The notes beneath the pieces are model-generated. The model had not been told where the DNA came from. It did not search any database and saw only the letters and a program-made list of their open reading frames with translations. This document shows positions 22,961 through 34,972 of a stretch of DNA of 64,000 nt, in pieces. Each line of letters begins with the position of its first letter. The stretch's first letter is position 1. The stretch is from Rhynchospora pubera (lineage: Eukaryota; Streptophyta; Magnoliopsida; Poales; Cyperaceae): assembly GCA_028095005.1 (NCBI GenBank), contig CM051461.1, forward strand, positions 65,591,840-65,655,839, in the 5' to 3' direction. The position numbers were made by a program, and so were the translations under genes.

Positions 22961-23760
22961 ATGGTATGCTTCCTTATTACTTAAGTTTTGAATCTGTTCT
23001 CTATTTTTGCCTCAATTTCATTTGAATTGAGGAAAATTGATTGATATCTAACTGGAATACTGGATTGAATTTATGTATACAGTGGATACCTTCTGATAAA
23101 AAAATGTTACTTGTCATAGGGATTATTTAGCTTTAAGAAATTAGTGACTGCTTGCAAACCAAAATATACTTGCTGTCTATTATTGTAAAGCCTATAACCT
23201 TTCTTGATTAGTATAATAATCAATCCATGTAAAGATATCTTTGTATTCACTTTCTTGTCATGAACAAACATGTATGATACTAATACATAAATAAATTCAA
23301 TGGTACAGCACCAGACCTGAAAGATAAAGGCACTGAATCATTTTTTTTTTAGGAAGTAGCATCGTTGAAGGAGTATGACCGCATCATCAACATGACTTTC
23401 TCAAGTGAGACCGAAGCTTTTGAGTTTTTCAATGCTTATGCTAAGAGAATAGGGTTTAGCATGAGGAAGAGTATCATTAAGAGAGATAAAACAAATGGGG
23501 CCATCAAATTTCGCCGATTTTATTGCAGTAGACATGGCTTTCGAGAGAAGAAGCATATCGACAAGCCAAACAGAAAAAGACAGCACAAATTGCTCACCCG
23601 ATGCGGCTGCCCGGTCAAGTTTTGTGTTAAACTAGACAAACGAACCGGTATGTGGTGGGTGCAGGATTTCAATGATTGCCATAACCATGATTTAGCGGCT
23701 GTTGATACCGCACCTTTTCTTCGATCCCATTGTTTCATTAGTGAAGCTCAAATGATCTAG
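22961..23760 (+). CDS. FAR1 DNA-binding-domain-only protein (FRS/FHY3 related)
   Basis: The main exon 23353-23760 follows a TTTTAG acceptor and ends in TAG. It reads EVASLKEYDRIINMTF, a FAR1 domain from about residue 12 to 112 (EAFEFFNAYAKRIGFSMRKS, FYCSRHGFREKK, CGCPVKF, WWVQDFNDCHNHDL: the C2H2-type zinc ligands of the WRKY-GCM1 fold), then stops at SEAQMI. An ATG followed by a donor (ATG|GTATGC, 22961-22963) would splice in frame to give MEVASLKEY; that start is inferred. FAR1/FHY3 proteins are domesticated Mutator-type transposases. Here the MULE transposase core and SWIM finger are absent, leaving only the DNA-binding part, as in short FRF proteins, which can compete for target sites. 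No lesion is seen inside the domain. Upstream exons are possible. Confidence 0.78.
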
Positions 23761-25346
23761 CAGGCAGAATGGAGGTGAGTCGGGCCATGAGGACAGCGAC
23801 GATATATTTGGTTCGAATACCTAAATGATGGTTAGTTTTTCTGACATCCAATGTTTCATTTGTATAATGTTTCATTTGCTCCTGCATCTCTGCTGGCTGC
23901 CCAGTGTTTTTTTGCAAAAATTTTTGTCTTAAGTAACATATTTATGAGGTGCTCAATTAATGGTAACAGAGGGAATGCCCAAACCTGTTGTATTTTAACT
24001 TAGTTGTTTCTTTGTACACTTATTAGCCATAATCTATTTATGTTTTCTATAATTGTGCTTTGTCAGTTAGATTCCAATTTGTTAAACTAAGGATTACCAT
24101 AATGGATGATAATAATGTGCCAATGAAGGTACAACATCAATGTTGTCCTGTGATTTTTTAGCTCACTGAATCCTTTACAACATCAATGTTGTTCTCTTAA
24201 AATCAACATTGTCATGTGATCTGTGATTTTGAGCTCACTGAATCCTTGACAACATCACCTGAAGTTGTGTCAAGGTACAAAGCCTTGACTAATTTACAAA
24301 CCGCCTCCTGATCATGTTAGCTACTATCCCTTGCAACCTGTTTAGGGAAGTACAATGAAGTATTGATGTCACTAAATTGTAATTAGAACAAAACTGAAGC
24401 CCCCAAAGTTCTCAACTGGTACATTACTTTTTTTTCTCAAGGAGGATATCAAAAATTGAAAATGGAAAATTCAAACATCAGTACTGTCAGTGACATGGCA
24501 GCTTTCAATTGCAGTTACAAATTTATATGAAGCAACTGTCTGGGAAGATGGGGATGCAGCAGCTGGTAAATGAAGGAAGCCAGTCCTTGGGATGTGATTA
24601 GGGGTGTTTTAGTAAATTTTAATGAGTGATTTTACAAACTGTCTTTTTACTTTGGTTTGTCTGTAATAATATCTGGATGGGATTAGTTTCTGTCTTTTAA
24701 TGTGTAATTTCATCCGAATTGTCCATTTTCTCAATTGTGCAAAGCAAGCAGATGGGTACTGGTACCGCTGTTTGGTTACCACTGTACCACCTCTCACAAT
24801 GGGAGTTGTACCGCTTTGGTATTGTTTGTTTAATCAATCACTTTGATATTGCCTATTTAACCAAACACTTTGATATGCAACGGGTAGCAAGACAATGGGC
24901 AATTGATTCTTTCCGTTTCAAAATATATCAAACGGTGGCCACTGAGTCGTCAATAAATAGAAAGTATGATCCTTTTTTAAATTAAGACGGTACTCAATTA
25001 AGATATTCAATTCACTTTGATATTGCCTTATCACATTCCATAAATATACCAAACGTGTCACTTTCCAACCAATTAGTTTCCTGACATATGATTTTTTTTT
25101 CTCTTTCCAACCAATTCGTTGACATATGAGGATTTATGGTATATCAGATCTTTCATTAAGTTGAAATATAAATCGAGCTATTTATTTAACTACAAATCTG
25201 GCCTAAAGAAAAAAAATAAGGTATGAAATTATCAACGAATATTTGTAAATAGAAAGATGTCTAGCAATTCGACTATAATAGATCTTTCATTAAATCCAGC
25301 TGATAAGCTATATGGACTGTTCATTAAATAGAAAGATGTCTAGCAT
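23761..25346. other. 3' flank of FAR1 gene and intergenic DNA
   Basis: No gene is recognised. A repeated phrase (CAACATCAATGTTGT) occurs near 24130-24195. Close to 25250 and 25326 the short unit AAATAGAAAGATGTCTAGCA is duplicated at the edge of the satellite array. The open frame at 24719-24985 shows no family resemblance. Confidence 0.4.
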
Positions 25347-28300
25347 TTCAAATGAATTTTCTTTTTCTTTTTTTTTAAATAAAAAATGAAAAGAATTCTT
25401 ATGGATTATTCATTTCTTTTTCTTTTAACGAAAACAAAATGACATAGCGAGTTCAACTAGTCTGTTCGTTCATGTTTAAAAGTCGAATGCTTTAATTTCA
25501 AATGAATTTTCTTTTTTCTTTTTTTAAAATAAAAAACAAAAAAAATTCTTATGGATTATTAATTTCTTTTATTTTAACGAAAACAAAATGACATTGCGAG
25601 TTCAGCTAGTCTGTTAGGTCATATTTAAAAGTCGAATGCTTTAATTTCAAATGAATTTTCTTTTTTATTTTTTTAAAATAAAAAACGAAAAGAATTCTTA
25701 TGGATTATTCATTTTTTTTAACGAAAACAAAATGACATAGCGAGTTCAGCTAGTCTGTTAGGTCATGCTTAAAAGTCGAATGCTTTAATTTAAAATGAAT
25801 TTTCTTTTTTCTTTTTTTTTAAATAAAAAACGAAAAGAATTCTTATGGATTATTCATTTCTTTTTTTTAACGAAAACAAAATGACATAGCGAATTCAGCT
25901 AGTCTGTTAGTTCATGTTTAAAAATCGAATGCTTTAATTTCAAATGAATTTTCTTTTTTCTTTTTTTTTAAATAAAAAACGAAAAGAATTCTTATGGATT
26001 TTTCATTTCTTTTTTTTATCGAAAACAAAATGACATAGCGAGTTCAGCTCGTCTGTTCGTTCATGTTTAAAAGTCGAATGCTTTAATTTCAAATGAATTT
26101 TCTTTTTCCTTTTTTTAAATAAAAAATAAAAAGAATTCTTATGGATTATTCATTTCATTTTTTTTAATGAAAACTAAATGACATAGCGAGTTCAACTAGT
26201 CTCTTAGTTCATGTTTAAAAGTCGAATGTTTTAATTTCAAATGAATTTTCTTTTTTCTTTTTTTTAAATAAAAAACGAAAACAATTCTTAAGGATTATTC
26301 ATTTCTTTTTATTTAACGAAAACAAAATGACATAGCGAGTTCAGTTAGTCTGTTAGTTCATGTTTAAAAGTCGAATGCTTTAATTTCAAATGAATTTTCT
26401 TTTTTCTTTTTTTTAAATACAAAACGAAAAGAATTTCTATGGATTATTCATTTCTTTTTTTTTAACGAAAACAAAATGACATAGCGAGTTCAGCTAGTCT
26501 GTTCGTTCATGTTTAAAAATCGAATGCTTTAATTTCAAATTAATTTTCTTTTTTCTTTTTTTTTGAAGAAAAAACGAAAAGAATTCTTATGGATTATTCA
26601 TTTCTTTTTTTTAACGAAAACAAAATGACATAGCGAGTTCAGCTAGTCTGTTAGGTCATGTTTAAAAGTTGAATGCTTTAATTTCAAATGAATTTTCTTT
26701 TTTATTTTTTTTAAATAAAAAACGAAAAGAATTCTTATGGATTATTCATTTCTTTTTTTTTAACGAAAACAAAATGACATAGCGAGTTCAGCTAGTCTGT
26801 TAGGTCATGCTTAAAAGTCGAATGCTTTAATTTCAAATGAATTTTCTTTTTTCTTTTTTTTTAAATAAAAAACGAAAAGAATTCTTATGGACTATTCATT
26901 TCTTTTTTTTTAACGAAAACAAAATGACATAGCGAATTCAGCTAGTCTGTTAGTTCAAGTTTAAAAGTCGAATGCTTTAATTTCAAATGAATTTTCTTTT
27001 TCCTTTTTTTAAATAAAAAACGAAAAGAATTCTTATGGATTTTTCATTTCTTTTTTTTTGTCGAAAACAAAATGACATAGCGAGTTCAGCTCGTCCGTTC
27101 GTTCATGTTTAAAAGTCGAATGCTTTAATTTCAAATGAATTTTTTTTTCTTTTTTTTAAATAAAAAACGAAAAGAATTCTTATGGATTATTCATTTCTTT
27201 TTTTTTAACGAAAACAAAATGACATAACGAGTTCAGCTAGTCTGTTAGTTAGAGTTTAAAAGTCGAATGCTTTAATTTCAAATGAATTTTCTTTTTTCTT
27301 TTTTTAAAATAAAAAACGAAAAGAATTCTTATGGATTATTCATTTCTTTTTTTTAACGAAAACAAAATGACATAGCGAATTCAGCTAGTCTGTTAATTCA
27401 TGTTTAAAAGTCGAATGATTTAATTTCAAATTAATTTTCTTTTTTCTTTTTTTTTTAAATAAAAAACGAAAAGAATTCTTATGGATTATTCATTTCTTTT
27501 TTTTTAACGAAAACAAAATGACATAGCGAGTTCAGATAGTTTGTTAGATCATGTTTAAAATCGAATGATTTAATTTCAAATGAATTTTCTTTTTTCTTTT
27601 TTTTAAAATAAAAGACGAAAAGAATTCTTATGGATTATTCATTTCATTTTTTTTAACGAAAACAAAATGACATAGCGAGTTCAGCTAGTCTGTTAGGTCA
27701 TGCTTAAAAGTCGAATGCTTTAATTTCAAATGAATTTTCTTTTTTCTTTTTTTTAAATAAAAAACGGAAAGAATTCTTATGGACTATTCATTTCTTTTTT
27801 TTTAACGAAAACAAAATGACATAGCGAGTTCAGCTAGTCTGTTAGTTCAAGTTTAAAAGTCGAATGCTTTAATTTCAAATGAATTTTCTTTTTCCTTTTT
27901 TTTAAATAAAAAACGAAAAGAATTCTTATGGATTTTTCATTTCTTTTTTTTTATCGAAAACAAAATGACATAGCGAGTTCAGCTCGTCTGTTCGTTCATG
28001 TTTAAAAGTCGAATGCTTTAATTTCAAATGAATTTTTTTTCTTTTTTTTTAAATAAAAAACGAAAAGAATTCTTATGGATTATTCATTTCTTTTTTTTTA
28101 ACGAAAACAAAATGACATAGCGAGTTCAGCTAGTCTGTTAGTTCAAGTTTAAAAGTCGAATGCTTTAATTTCAAATGAATTTTCTTTTTTATTTTTTTAA
28201 AATAAAAAACGAAAAGAATTCTTATGGATTATTCATTTCTTTTTTTTAACGAAAACAAAATGACATAGCGAATTCAGCTAGTCTGTTAGTTCATGTTTAA

Positions 28301-31294
28301 AAGTCGAATGATTTAATTTCAAATGAATTTTCTTTTTTCTTTTTTTTTTAAAATAAAAAACGAAAAGAATTCTTATGGATTATTCATTTCTTTTTTTTTT
28401 AACGAAAACAAAATGACATAGTGAGTTCAGATAGTTTGTTAGATCATGTTTAAAATCGAATGATTTAATTTCAAATGAATTTTCTTTTTTCTTTTTTTTT
28501 AAATAAAAGACGAAAAGAATTCTTATGGATTATTCATTTCATTTTTTTTAATGAAAACAAAATGACATAGCGAGTTCAACTAGTCTGTTAGTTCATGTTT
28601 AAAAGTCGAATGTTTTAATTTCAAATGAATTTTCTTTTTTCTTTTTTTTTAAATAAAAAATGAAAACAATTCTTATGGATTATTCATTTCTTTTTATTTA
28701 ACGAAAACAAAATAACATAGCGAGTTCAGTTAGTCGGTTAGTTCATGTTTAAAAGTCGAATGCTTTAATTTCAAATGATTTTTTTTTTCTTTTTTTAAAT
28801 AAAAAACGAAAAGAATTTCTATGGATTATTCATTTCTTTTTTTTTTAACGAAAACAAAATGACATAGCGAGTTCAGCTAGTCTGTTCGTTCATGTTTAAA
28901 AATCGAATGCTTTAATTTCAAATTAATTTTCATTTATCTTTTTTTTTAAATAAAAAACGAAAAGAATTCTTATGGATTATTCATTTCTTTTTTTTAACGA
29001 AAACAAAATGACATAGCGAGTTCAGCTAGTCTGTTAGGTCATGTTTAAAAGTCGAATGCTTTAATTTCAAATGAATTTTCTTTTTTATTTTTTTTAAAAT
29101 AAAAAAACGAAAAGAATTCTTATGGATTATTCATTTCTTTTTTTTAATGAAAACAAAATGACATAGCGAGTTCAGCTAGTTTGTTAGGCCATGCTTAAAA
29201 GTCGAATGCTTTAATTTCAAATGTATTTTCTTTTTGCTTTTTTTTTTAAATAAAAAACGAAAAGAATTCTTATGGATTATTCATTTCTTTTTTTTTAACG
29301 AAAACAAAATGACATAACGAATTCAGCTAGTCTGTTACTTCATGTTTAAAAGTCGAATGCTTTAATTTCAAATGAATTTTCTTTTTTCTTTTTTTTAAAT
29401 AAAAAACGAAAAGAATTCTTATGTATTTTTCATTTCTTTTTTTTTATCGAAAACAAAATGACATAGCGAGTTCAGCTCGTCTGTTCGTTCATGTTTAAAA
29501 GTCGAATGCTTTAATTTCAAATGAATTTTATTATAATTTTTTTAAATAAAAAACGAAAATAATTCTTATGGATTATTCATTTCTTTTTTTTAACGAAAAC
29601 AAAATGACATAGCGAGTTCAGCTAGTCTGTTAGTTCAAGTTTAAAAGTCGAATGCTTTAATTTCAAATGAATTTTCTTTTTTCTTTTTTTTAAATAAAAA
29701 ACGAAAAGAATTCTTATGGATTATTCATTTCTTTTTTTTTAACGAAAACAAAATGACATAGCGAATTCAGCTAGTCTGTTAGTTCATGTTTAAAAGTCGA
29801 ATGCTTTAATTTCAAATGAATTTTCTTTTTTCTTTTTTTTTTAAATAAAAAACGAAAAGAATTCTTATGGATTATTCATTTCTTTTTTTTTAACGAAAAC
29901 AAAATGACATGGCGAGTTCAGATAGTTTGTTAGATCATGTTTAAAAATCGAATGATTTAATTTTGAAATGAATTTTCTTTTTTCTTTTTTTAAAATAAAA
30001 AACGAAAAGAATTCTTATGGATTATTCATTTTATTTCTTTTAATGAAAACAAAATGACATAGCGAGTTCAACTAGTCTGTTAGTTCATGTTTAAAAGTCG
30101 AATGTTTTAATTTCAAATGAATTTTCTTTTTTCTTTTTTTTTTAAATAAAAAACGAAAACAATTCTTTTGGATTATTCATTTCTTTTTATTTAACGAAAA
30201 CAAAATGACATAGCGAGTTCAGTTAGTCTGTTAGTTGATGTTTAAAAGTCGAATGCTTTAATTTCAAATGAATTTTCTTTTTTTTTAAATAAAAAACGAA
30301 AAGAATTTCTATGGATTATTCATTTCTTTTTTTTTAACGAAAACAAAATGGCATAGCGAGTTCAGCTAGTCTGTTCGTTCATGTTTAAAAATCGAATGCT
30401 TTAATTTCAAATTAATTTTCTTTTTTCTTTTTTTTTTAAATAAAAAACGAAAAGAATTCTTATGGATTATTCATTTCTTTTTTTTAACGAAAGCAAAATG
30501 ACATAGCGAGTTCAGCTAGTCTGTTAGGTCATGTTTAAAAGTCGAATGCTTTAATTTCAAATGAATTTTCTTTTTTATTTTTTTTAAAATAAAAAACGAA
30601 AGGAATTCTTATGGATTATTCATTTCTTTTTTTTTAACGAAAACAAAATGACATAGCGAGTTCAGCTAGTCTGTTAAGTCATGCTTAAAAGTCGAATGCT
30701 TTAATTTCAAAGGAATTTTCTTTTTTCTTTTTTTTTTAAATAAAAAGCGAAAAGAATTCTTATGGATTATTCATTTCTTTTTTTTTAACGAAAACAAAAT
30801 GACATAGCGAATTCAGCTAGTCTGTTAGTTCATGTTTAAAAGTCGAATGCTTTAATTTCAAATAAATTTTCTTTTTTCTTTTTTTTTAAATAAAAAACGA
30901 AAAGAATTCTTATGGATTTTTCATTTCTTTTTTTTTATCGAAAACAAAATGACATAGCGAGTTCAGCTCGTCTGTTCGTTCATGTTTAAAAGTCGAATGC
31001 TTTAATTTTGAAATGAATTTTCTTTTTTCTTTTTTTTTTAAATAAAAAACGAAAAGAATTCTTATGGATTATTCATTTCTTTTTTTTTTAACGAAAACAA
31101 AATGACATAGCGAGTTCAGCTAGTCTGTTAGTTCAAGTTTAAAAGTCGAATGCTTTAATTTCAAATGAATTTTCTTTTTTCTTTTTTTAAATAAAAACGA
31201 AAAGAATTATTATGGATTATTCATTTCTTTTTTTTAACGAAAACAAAATGACATAACGAGTTCAGCTAGTCTGTTCGTTCATGTTTAAAAGTCG
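25347..31294. repeat. satellite A1, about 149-bp monomers, about 39 copies, with higher-order structure
   Basis: Head-to-tail monomers each contain GTCGAATGCTTTAATTTC, a T-rich/A-rich block, GAAAAGAATTCTTATGGATT, AACGAAAACAAAATGACATAG and CGAGTTCAGCTAGTCTGTT. Successive monomers are about 143-152 bases apart. Monomer variants recur at fixed spacings near 893-895 (6 units), 1490-1493 (10 units) and 2382-2385 (16 units). No genes or transposon insertions interrupt it. Same family as satellite A2 at 42703-44878. Confidence 0.97.
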
Positions 31295-32183
31295 CTTGAT
31301 CAATCCTGAAGTATTTCGCAAACAACTTATTCATCGCTTGATATTTTCAGAGAAAAATCAACATGAAGACATTAAAAAGAAAATCAGTGACATATCGGTG
31401 GAGAAATAAAAAACTTACTATTGCGTTGAGACTAAGATTCCAATTTACGTTTCTACTTATCTATTTTGCATTGATAAAGTTGTTAAGTTCTGTTTGTTTT
31501 ATCTTAAATTTATACATGAGTTTTGTCCAAAATGAGCATTTGGTGCTCTGATTCGTTGCCAAAATTGAAATTTTTGCATTGCATATGGCATTCTGGATTA
31601 CGACGTTCTGTATGTCATACTTCCATGCATTCATTTTCTTTATAAAAGAAAACCAGACCTTTTTTATATTTTAGACACGGTAATTCCATGCATTGGAATT
31701 AATTACCATATGCTTTTATTAATTACCATCTACATGATAGCGCTAGAAATATAAATTGACATAAATTGACATGACATAAATACGCTAAAGATTTTACAAG
31801 GTATATCTCAGTCTAAGCAATACGAATTTCCATCGTTGAGGTATACAATTGAGGTAGTAAATTTCCATCGTTATATATCTTGTGTATATTTTCTAATGAA
31901 ATTCCCAAATCCAATTTATATCTTTCCATATCAAATTCTGAATTCCCACAACTTTCTCCCATTAAGCTTTTCTCAGGCTCAGAGAGGTCCACATTGTCTT
32001 CTCTTGACCGAACCTGCCAAAAAAGACCAACAGTTTACAATGTCATGACAAACTGGAATTCGACCCAACGATTAATACAATGGCTTTGATTCACAACTTG
32101 CGTAGTAAAATGTGTAGCTCTAAAGCAAGACAGCTTAATAACAATGAACCCATAGATAAAAATGAAGTTTCGATTGGTAATTG
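31295..32183. other. AT-rich flank of satellite A1
   Basis: No gene is recognised. A near copy of the Cpn60 intron fragment (GACATGACATAAATACGC) lies at about 31768. The 62-70-codon frames here show no family features. Confidence 0.4.
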
Positions 32184-32769
32184 ACAAAGGTTTAAATAGC
32201 GGATAGCGAATTCGTCGCGGACATGCTAATGTCATAGCGGATAGCGGATAGCGGTCATTTAGCGGCCGCTATCGGACCATAGCGGATAATATGTTCGTAT
32301 ATACAAATAACATAAAACAACTTTGTCACAATAAGCAACTTTGCTTGGTTGTTGTTGCGTTGGACTGTGTAGCAGATGTTCTGGGTTCGATTTCCAATTT
32401 TAGCAATAAAATGTAACAATTTTTCTATCCGGTTTTCAAGTTCAACATTAGTCCCACATGATGGATTGAACTTATAAACGGATAGTATAAAAGAAGTGGG
32501 TTGGTACTGGGTTGCAACAGATTGACTACAATGTCGCACATGCAAGTGCGTGGGATTACCGCTAACTTCCGATATTATCCCGCTAAATATCCGCTATTAG
32601 TGTGTTATCGTCCGCTAAATGCCGCGCGATCAGACACAGCGCTAATTTTGTAGCGTGGTAGCGCTCTGGCATCCTGTTCCGCTATCTCGGCGCTAAATCG
32701 GCCGTGGTAGCGCTCTGGCATCCTGTTCCGCTAAATCGGCCGTAGCGGCCGCTATTTAAACCCTTGGTA
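32184..32769. mobile_element. TIR element with 11-bp target duplication (Mutator-like MITE)
   Basis: ATTGGTAATTG occurs at 32173-32183 and 32770-32780. Between them the ends pair: ACAAAGGTTTAAATAGCGG at the left and the reverse of CCGCTATTTAAACCCTTGG at the right. The subterminal regions are rich in TAGCGG/CCGCTA units, with a short duplicated GCGCTCTGGCATCCTGTTCC unit near 32662 and 32709. The interior (32300-32420) contains a tRNA-like box B, GGGTTCGATTTCC. A 9-11-bp duplication points to Mutator-type mobilisation. Confidence 0.75.
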
Positions 32770-32944
32770 ATTGGTAATTGATAATAAACAATTATGTAGC
32801 AATTTTTAGTTCATATTTTTTTCCCCATCACTTTAGTCCCTAGAACATTTTTTTACTTTACAACAAACCCCTAGGGTTCAAGGCGCATGTCACAAACACC
32901 ATACCAGTATAGGTTCTTTTGTACCAGATATCGGTACCATGCCC

Positions 32945-33070
32945 CTATTGGGTGTATCCCAGCTGCTCCTTTAATAAATGTGCATAATCTAGACCATAAT
33001 CTATCCCAGCAGCTCCTTCTATACCAAACATCATGCCCTTCACTTCCTTCTTCACTGTTTCTGTCCATAA
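32945..33070 (-). pseudogene. unidentified coding-like fragment
   Basis: The minus strand reads LWTETVKKEVKGMMFGIEG, then AAGIDYGLDYAHLLKEQLGYTQ and a stop. It has good protein-like composition but no family is recognised. It lies in the same orientation as the other fragments up to 34.4 kb. It may be the last exon of a captured or decayed gene. Confidence 0.35.
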
Positions 33071-33400
33071 TCTAGACTAATAAAATAACAAGTTATGAAT
33101 TTTAGATTAGACTATCAAAAGGCATATCTGTGGATAAATAAATGTGATAGAAGTATGCAATTTGATCCTCTGAACTGTCTTGATAACAATTCTTCAAGGT
33201 AACTGTAAATTGTCCTTGCATCTGCTCAGAAAATAAGTATCATTAAAATAAAAGAATGTAAATTGACAAGACCAGTAGGTCCCGTACCACCAGAAGAGAC
33301 GCTGAGGTAAATTAGTCATGGTCATTACAGATGTACTGGTCATCTTTTGGGTATATTTTTTGTTGCAACTAAAACAGATGAGGTCAAGTTTGAAATTTAC

Positions 33401-33873
33401 CGGTAGCAAATATATCCATGAGGAAGTCAATCTCTTGGTCTAATTTTGTGTTTTCTTCTTCTAATGATCTTAGCTCCTTTGTCAACATATCAGAGATTCC
33501 CCACCAGAATTAAATGATCCCTACAAAGGAAACTACATTACTATTTTTGCAGATCCAAACACATCATATGGTTACTTATTTTTTTTTTGGTGATGTAGTT
33601 AAAAAATGAAAAACACAGCATACACAATTGCAGTGCATACTTGCTGTATAACACTGACATTGTCCTCTTGACATTTCTCTAAGTAGTTCTCTTTTCTAAT
33701 TTACAAAAATTTTGGTGCAAAATTGAAAATTTTAAGGCTCAGCTAGCTCTCTGTGTACCATTTTCTCTCAATCAGCTAACCCTAACAAAGAGTGTTTATA
33801 GGAAAAAAAAATTGGATTAAAATAAAAGAAGTACCTTCTGATAATTTGCATTAGCGGATTCACAATCTTGAAC
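33401..33873 (-). pseudogene. two short coiled-coil exon-like fragments
   Basis: A fragment near 33873-33829 (after a TAG acceptor-like site) reads VQDCESANANYQK and ends at a donor (AAG|GTACTT). A second, about 33505-33401, reads DMLTKELRSLEEENTKLDQE, then IDFLMDIFAT, and ends at a donor (CG|GTAAAT). The second is a strong heptad pattern. The two could be neighbouring exons of one gene of unknown identity. No start or stop was found. Confidence 0.35.
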
Positions 33874-34081
33874 CTAAAAATCGACATCTTGAATAATTAC
33901 AAACTCCAACAGGATAAAAGAGGGAACGAGATGAGACGCCTTTCCTTTCTGTGATCTTACGAAAATAATCCGATCAAACAACTAAAGTTGATAGCTTGGT
34001 ACTATGTATAATTCATGCTACACAAATTGAATGCTAAGGCCAAACACAAAGACCTAATTCGAAGCCAGACTGGTAACATAC

Positions 34082-34435
34082 CAGTATGACGAGTTGCAAC
34101 AGGAAAGTGCACCAGGTACAGGTCAAGGTACTCCAGTCGGAGCTTCTTCAAGCTGTCCTTACATGCCTCCAGCACATGCCCATGGTCAGAATTCCATAAC
34201 TAACAATATAGAAATAAAAAAATTAAGCATTACTATGTAGAAGTTCCATTAATATAATAAAGAGAAGGTATAGGTATTGACAATCGAAATTAAAATTCGT
34301 AAGGTTAACAATAGTAGCAGTAAGTAAGTAAGTAAGTAACCTTGGTTGTAATGAAGAGATCTTCCCTTTTGACAAGACCAGACTTGAATGCCTCTTCGAG
34401 TGCTTCTCCTACCTCAGCTTTGTTCTGATAATCAG
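34082..34435 (-). pseudogene. two-exon fragment of an NADPH-dependent aldo-keto reductase
   Basis: Exon 34435-34341 encodes ADYQNKAEVGEALEEAFKSG through DLFITTK. Exon 34199-34082 encodes LWNSDHGHVLEACKDSLKKL through LVHFPVATRHTG. These are consecutive exons of plant AKR4-type aldose/sorbitol-6-phosphate reductases, and contain the catalytic-region Asp and Tyr segment neighbours and the TTK lysine. Splice sites look usable (acceptors ATACAG and GTTAG; donors GTTACT and GTATGT). The N-terminal exon and all exons after HTG are missing nearby, so no enzyme can be made. The 5' side joins unrelated sequence with a GTG/ATG-rich leader. Confidence 0.8.
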
Positions 34436-34760
34436 CTGTATAAATTACAAAATTAGCCTCGAATGATGAAACACCGTCGATTTCATACTCGGTGCAGTCG
34501 TGCAGATCCGAAGTTTCGAACACGGATCGTTGCTAGCTGGGGAAAAGTGATCGAGGAGAGAGAGGAGTCGTTAAAGGATGATAGAGCAAGCAGTGGCGGC
34601 GGATGCGGATGAGGTGTGTTTGCGCGGGTAGGTGGAATAAGGGAGGCGAATAGATGAGCACCACTTGGAATTGGAATTGGAGAGGAAGAGGGCAAGTAAA
34701 GATTTATGGGGGATTTGACTTCGAGACAGCTGTGTAATGTAAATGGGAATGGTTCGAAGG

Positions 34761-34963
34761 GGGAGAGTATCCTCTGGATGGTTGTATTCAACCATCCAGT
34801 GGACGTCTTTCGATCCGAGCCGTTCGATTTAATCTCAACGGTTAGATCTTTTCGGGCCTATCAATCCAGGTATCATGCACGGGGCATCTATAGCCATTGA
34901 GATTAAATCAGACGGCTGAGATCGAGAACCATCCATGGATGGCCATCCAGAGGATGCAGTTCC
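34761..34963. mobile_element. Mutator-like MITE, 203 bp, 9-bp target duplication
   Basis: GTTCGAAGG lies at 34752-34760 and again at 34964-34972. The ends are inverted repeats sharing ATCCTCTGGATGG (GGGAGAGTATCCTCTGG left; CCAGAGGATGCAGTTCC right). Inner arms pair as well (TTTAATCTCAACGG / CCATTGAGATTAAA). Non-coding. Confidence 0.82.
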
Positions 34964-34972
34964 GTTCGAAGG

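Noticed and set aside
25347..31294. CRISPR-like array (regular repeats)
   Set aside because: Units are contiguous diverged monomers without unique spacers, in a plant nuclear context; it is satellite DNA.
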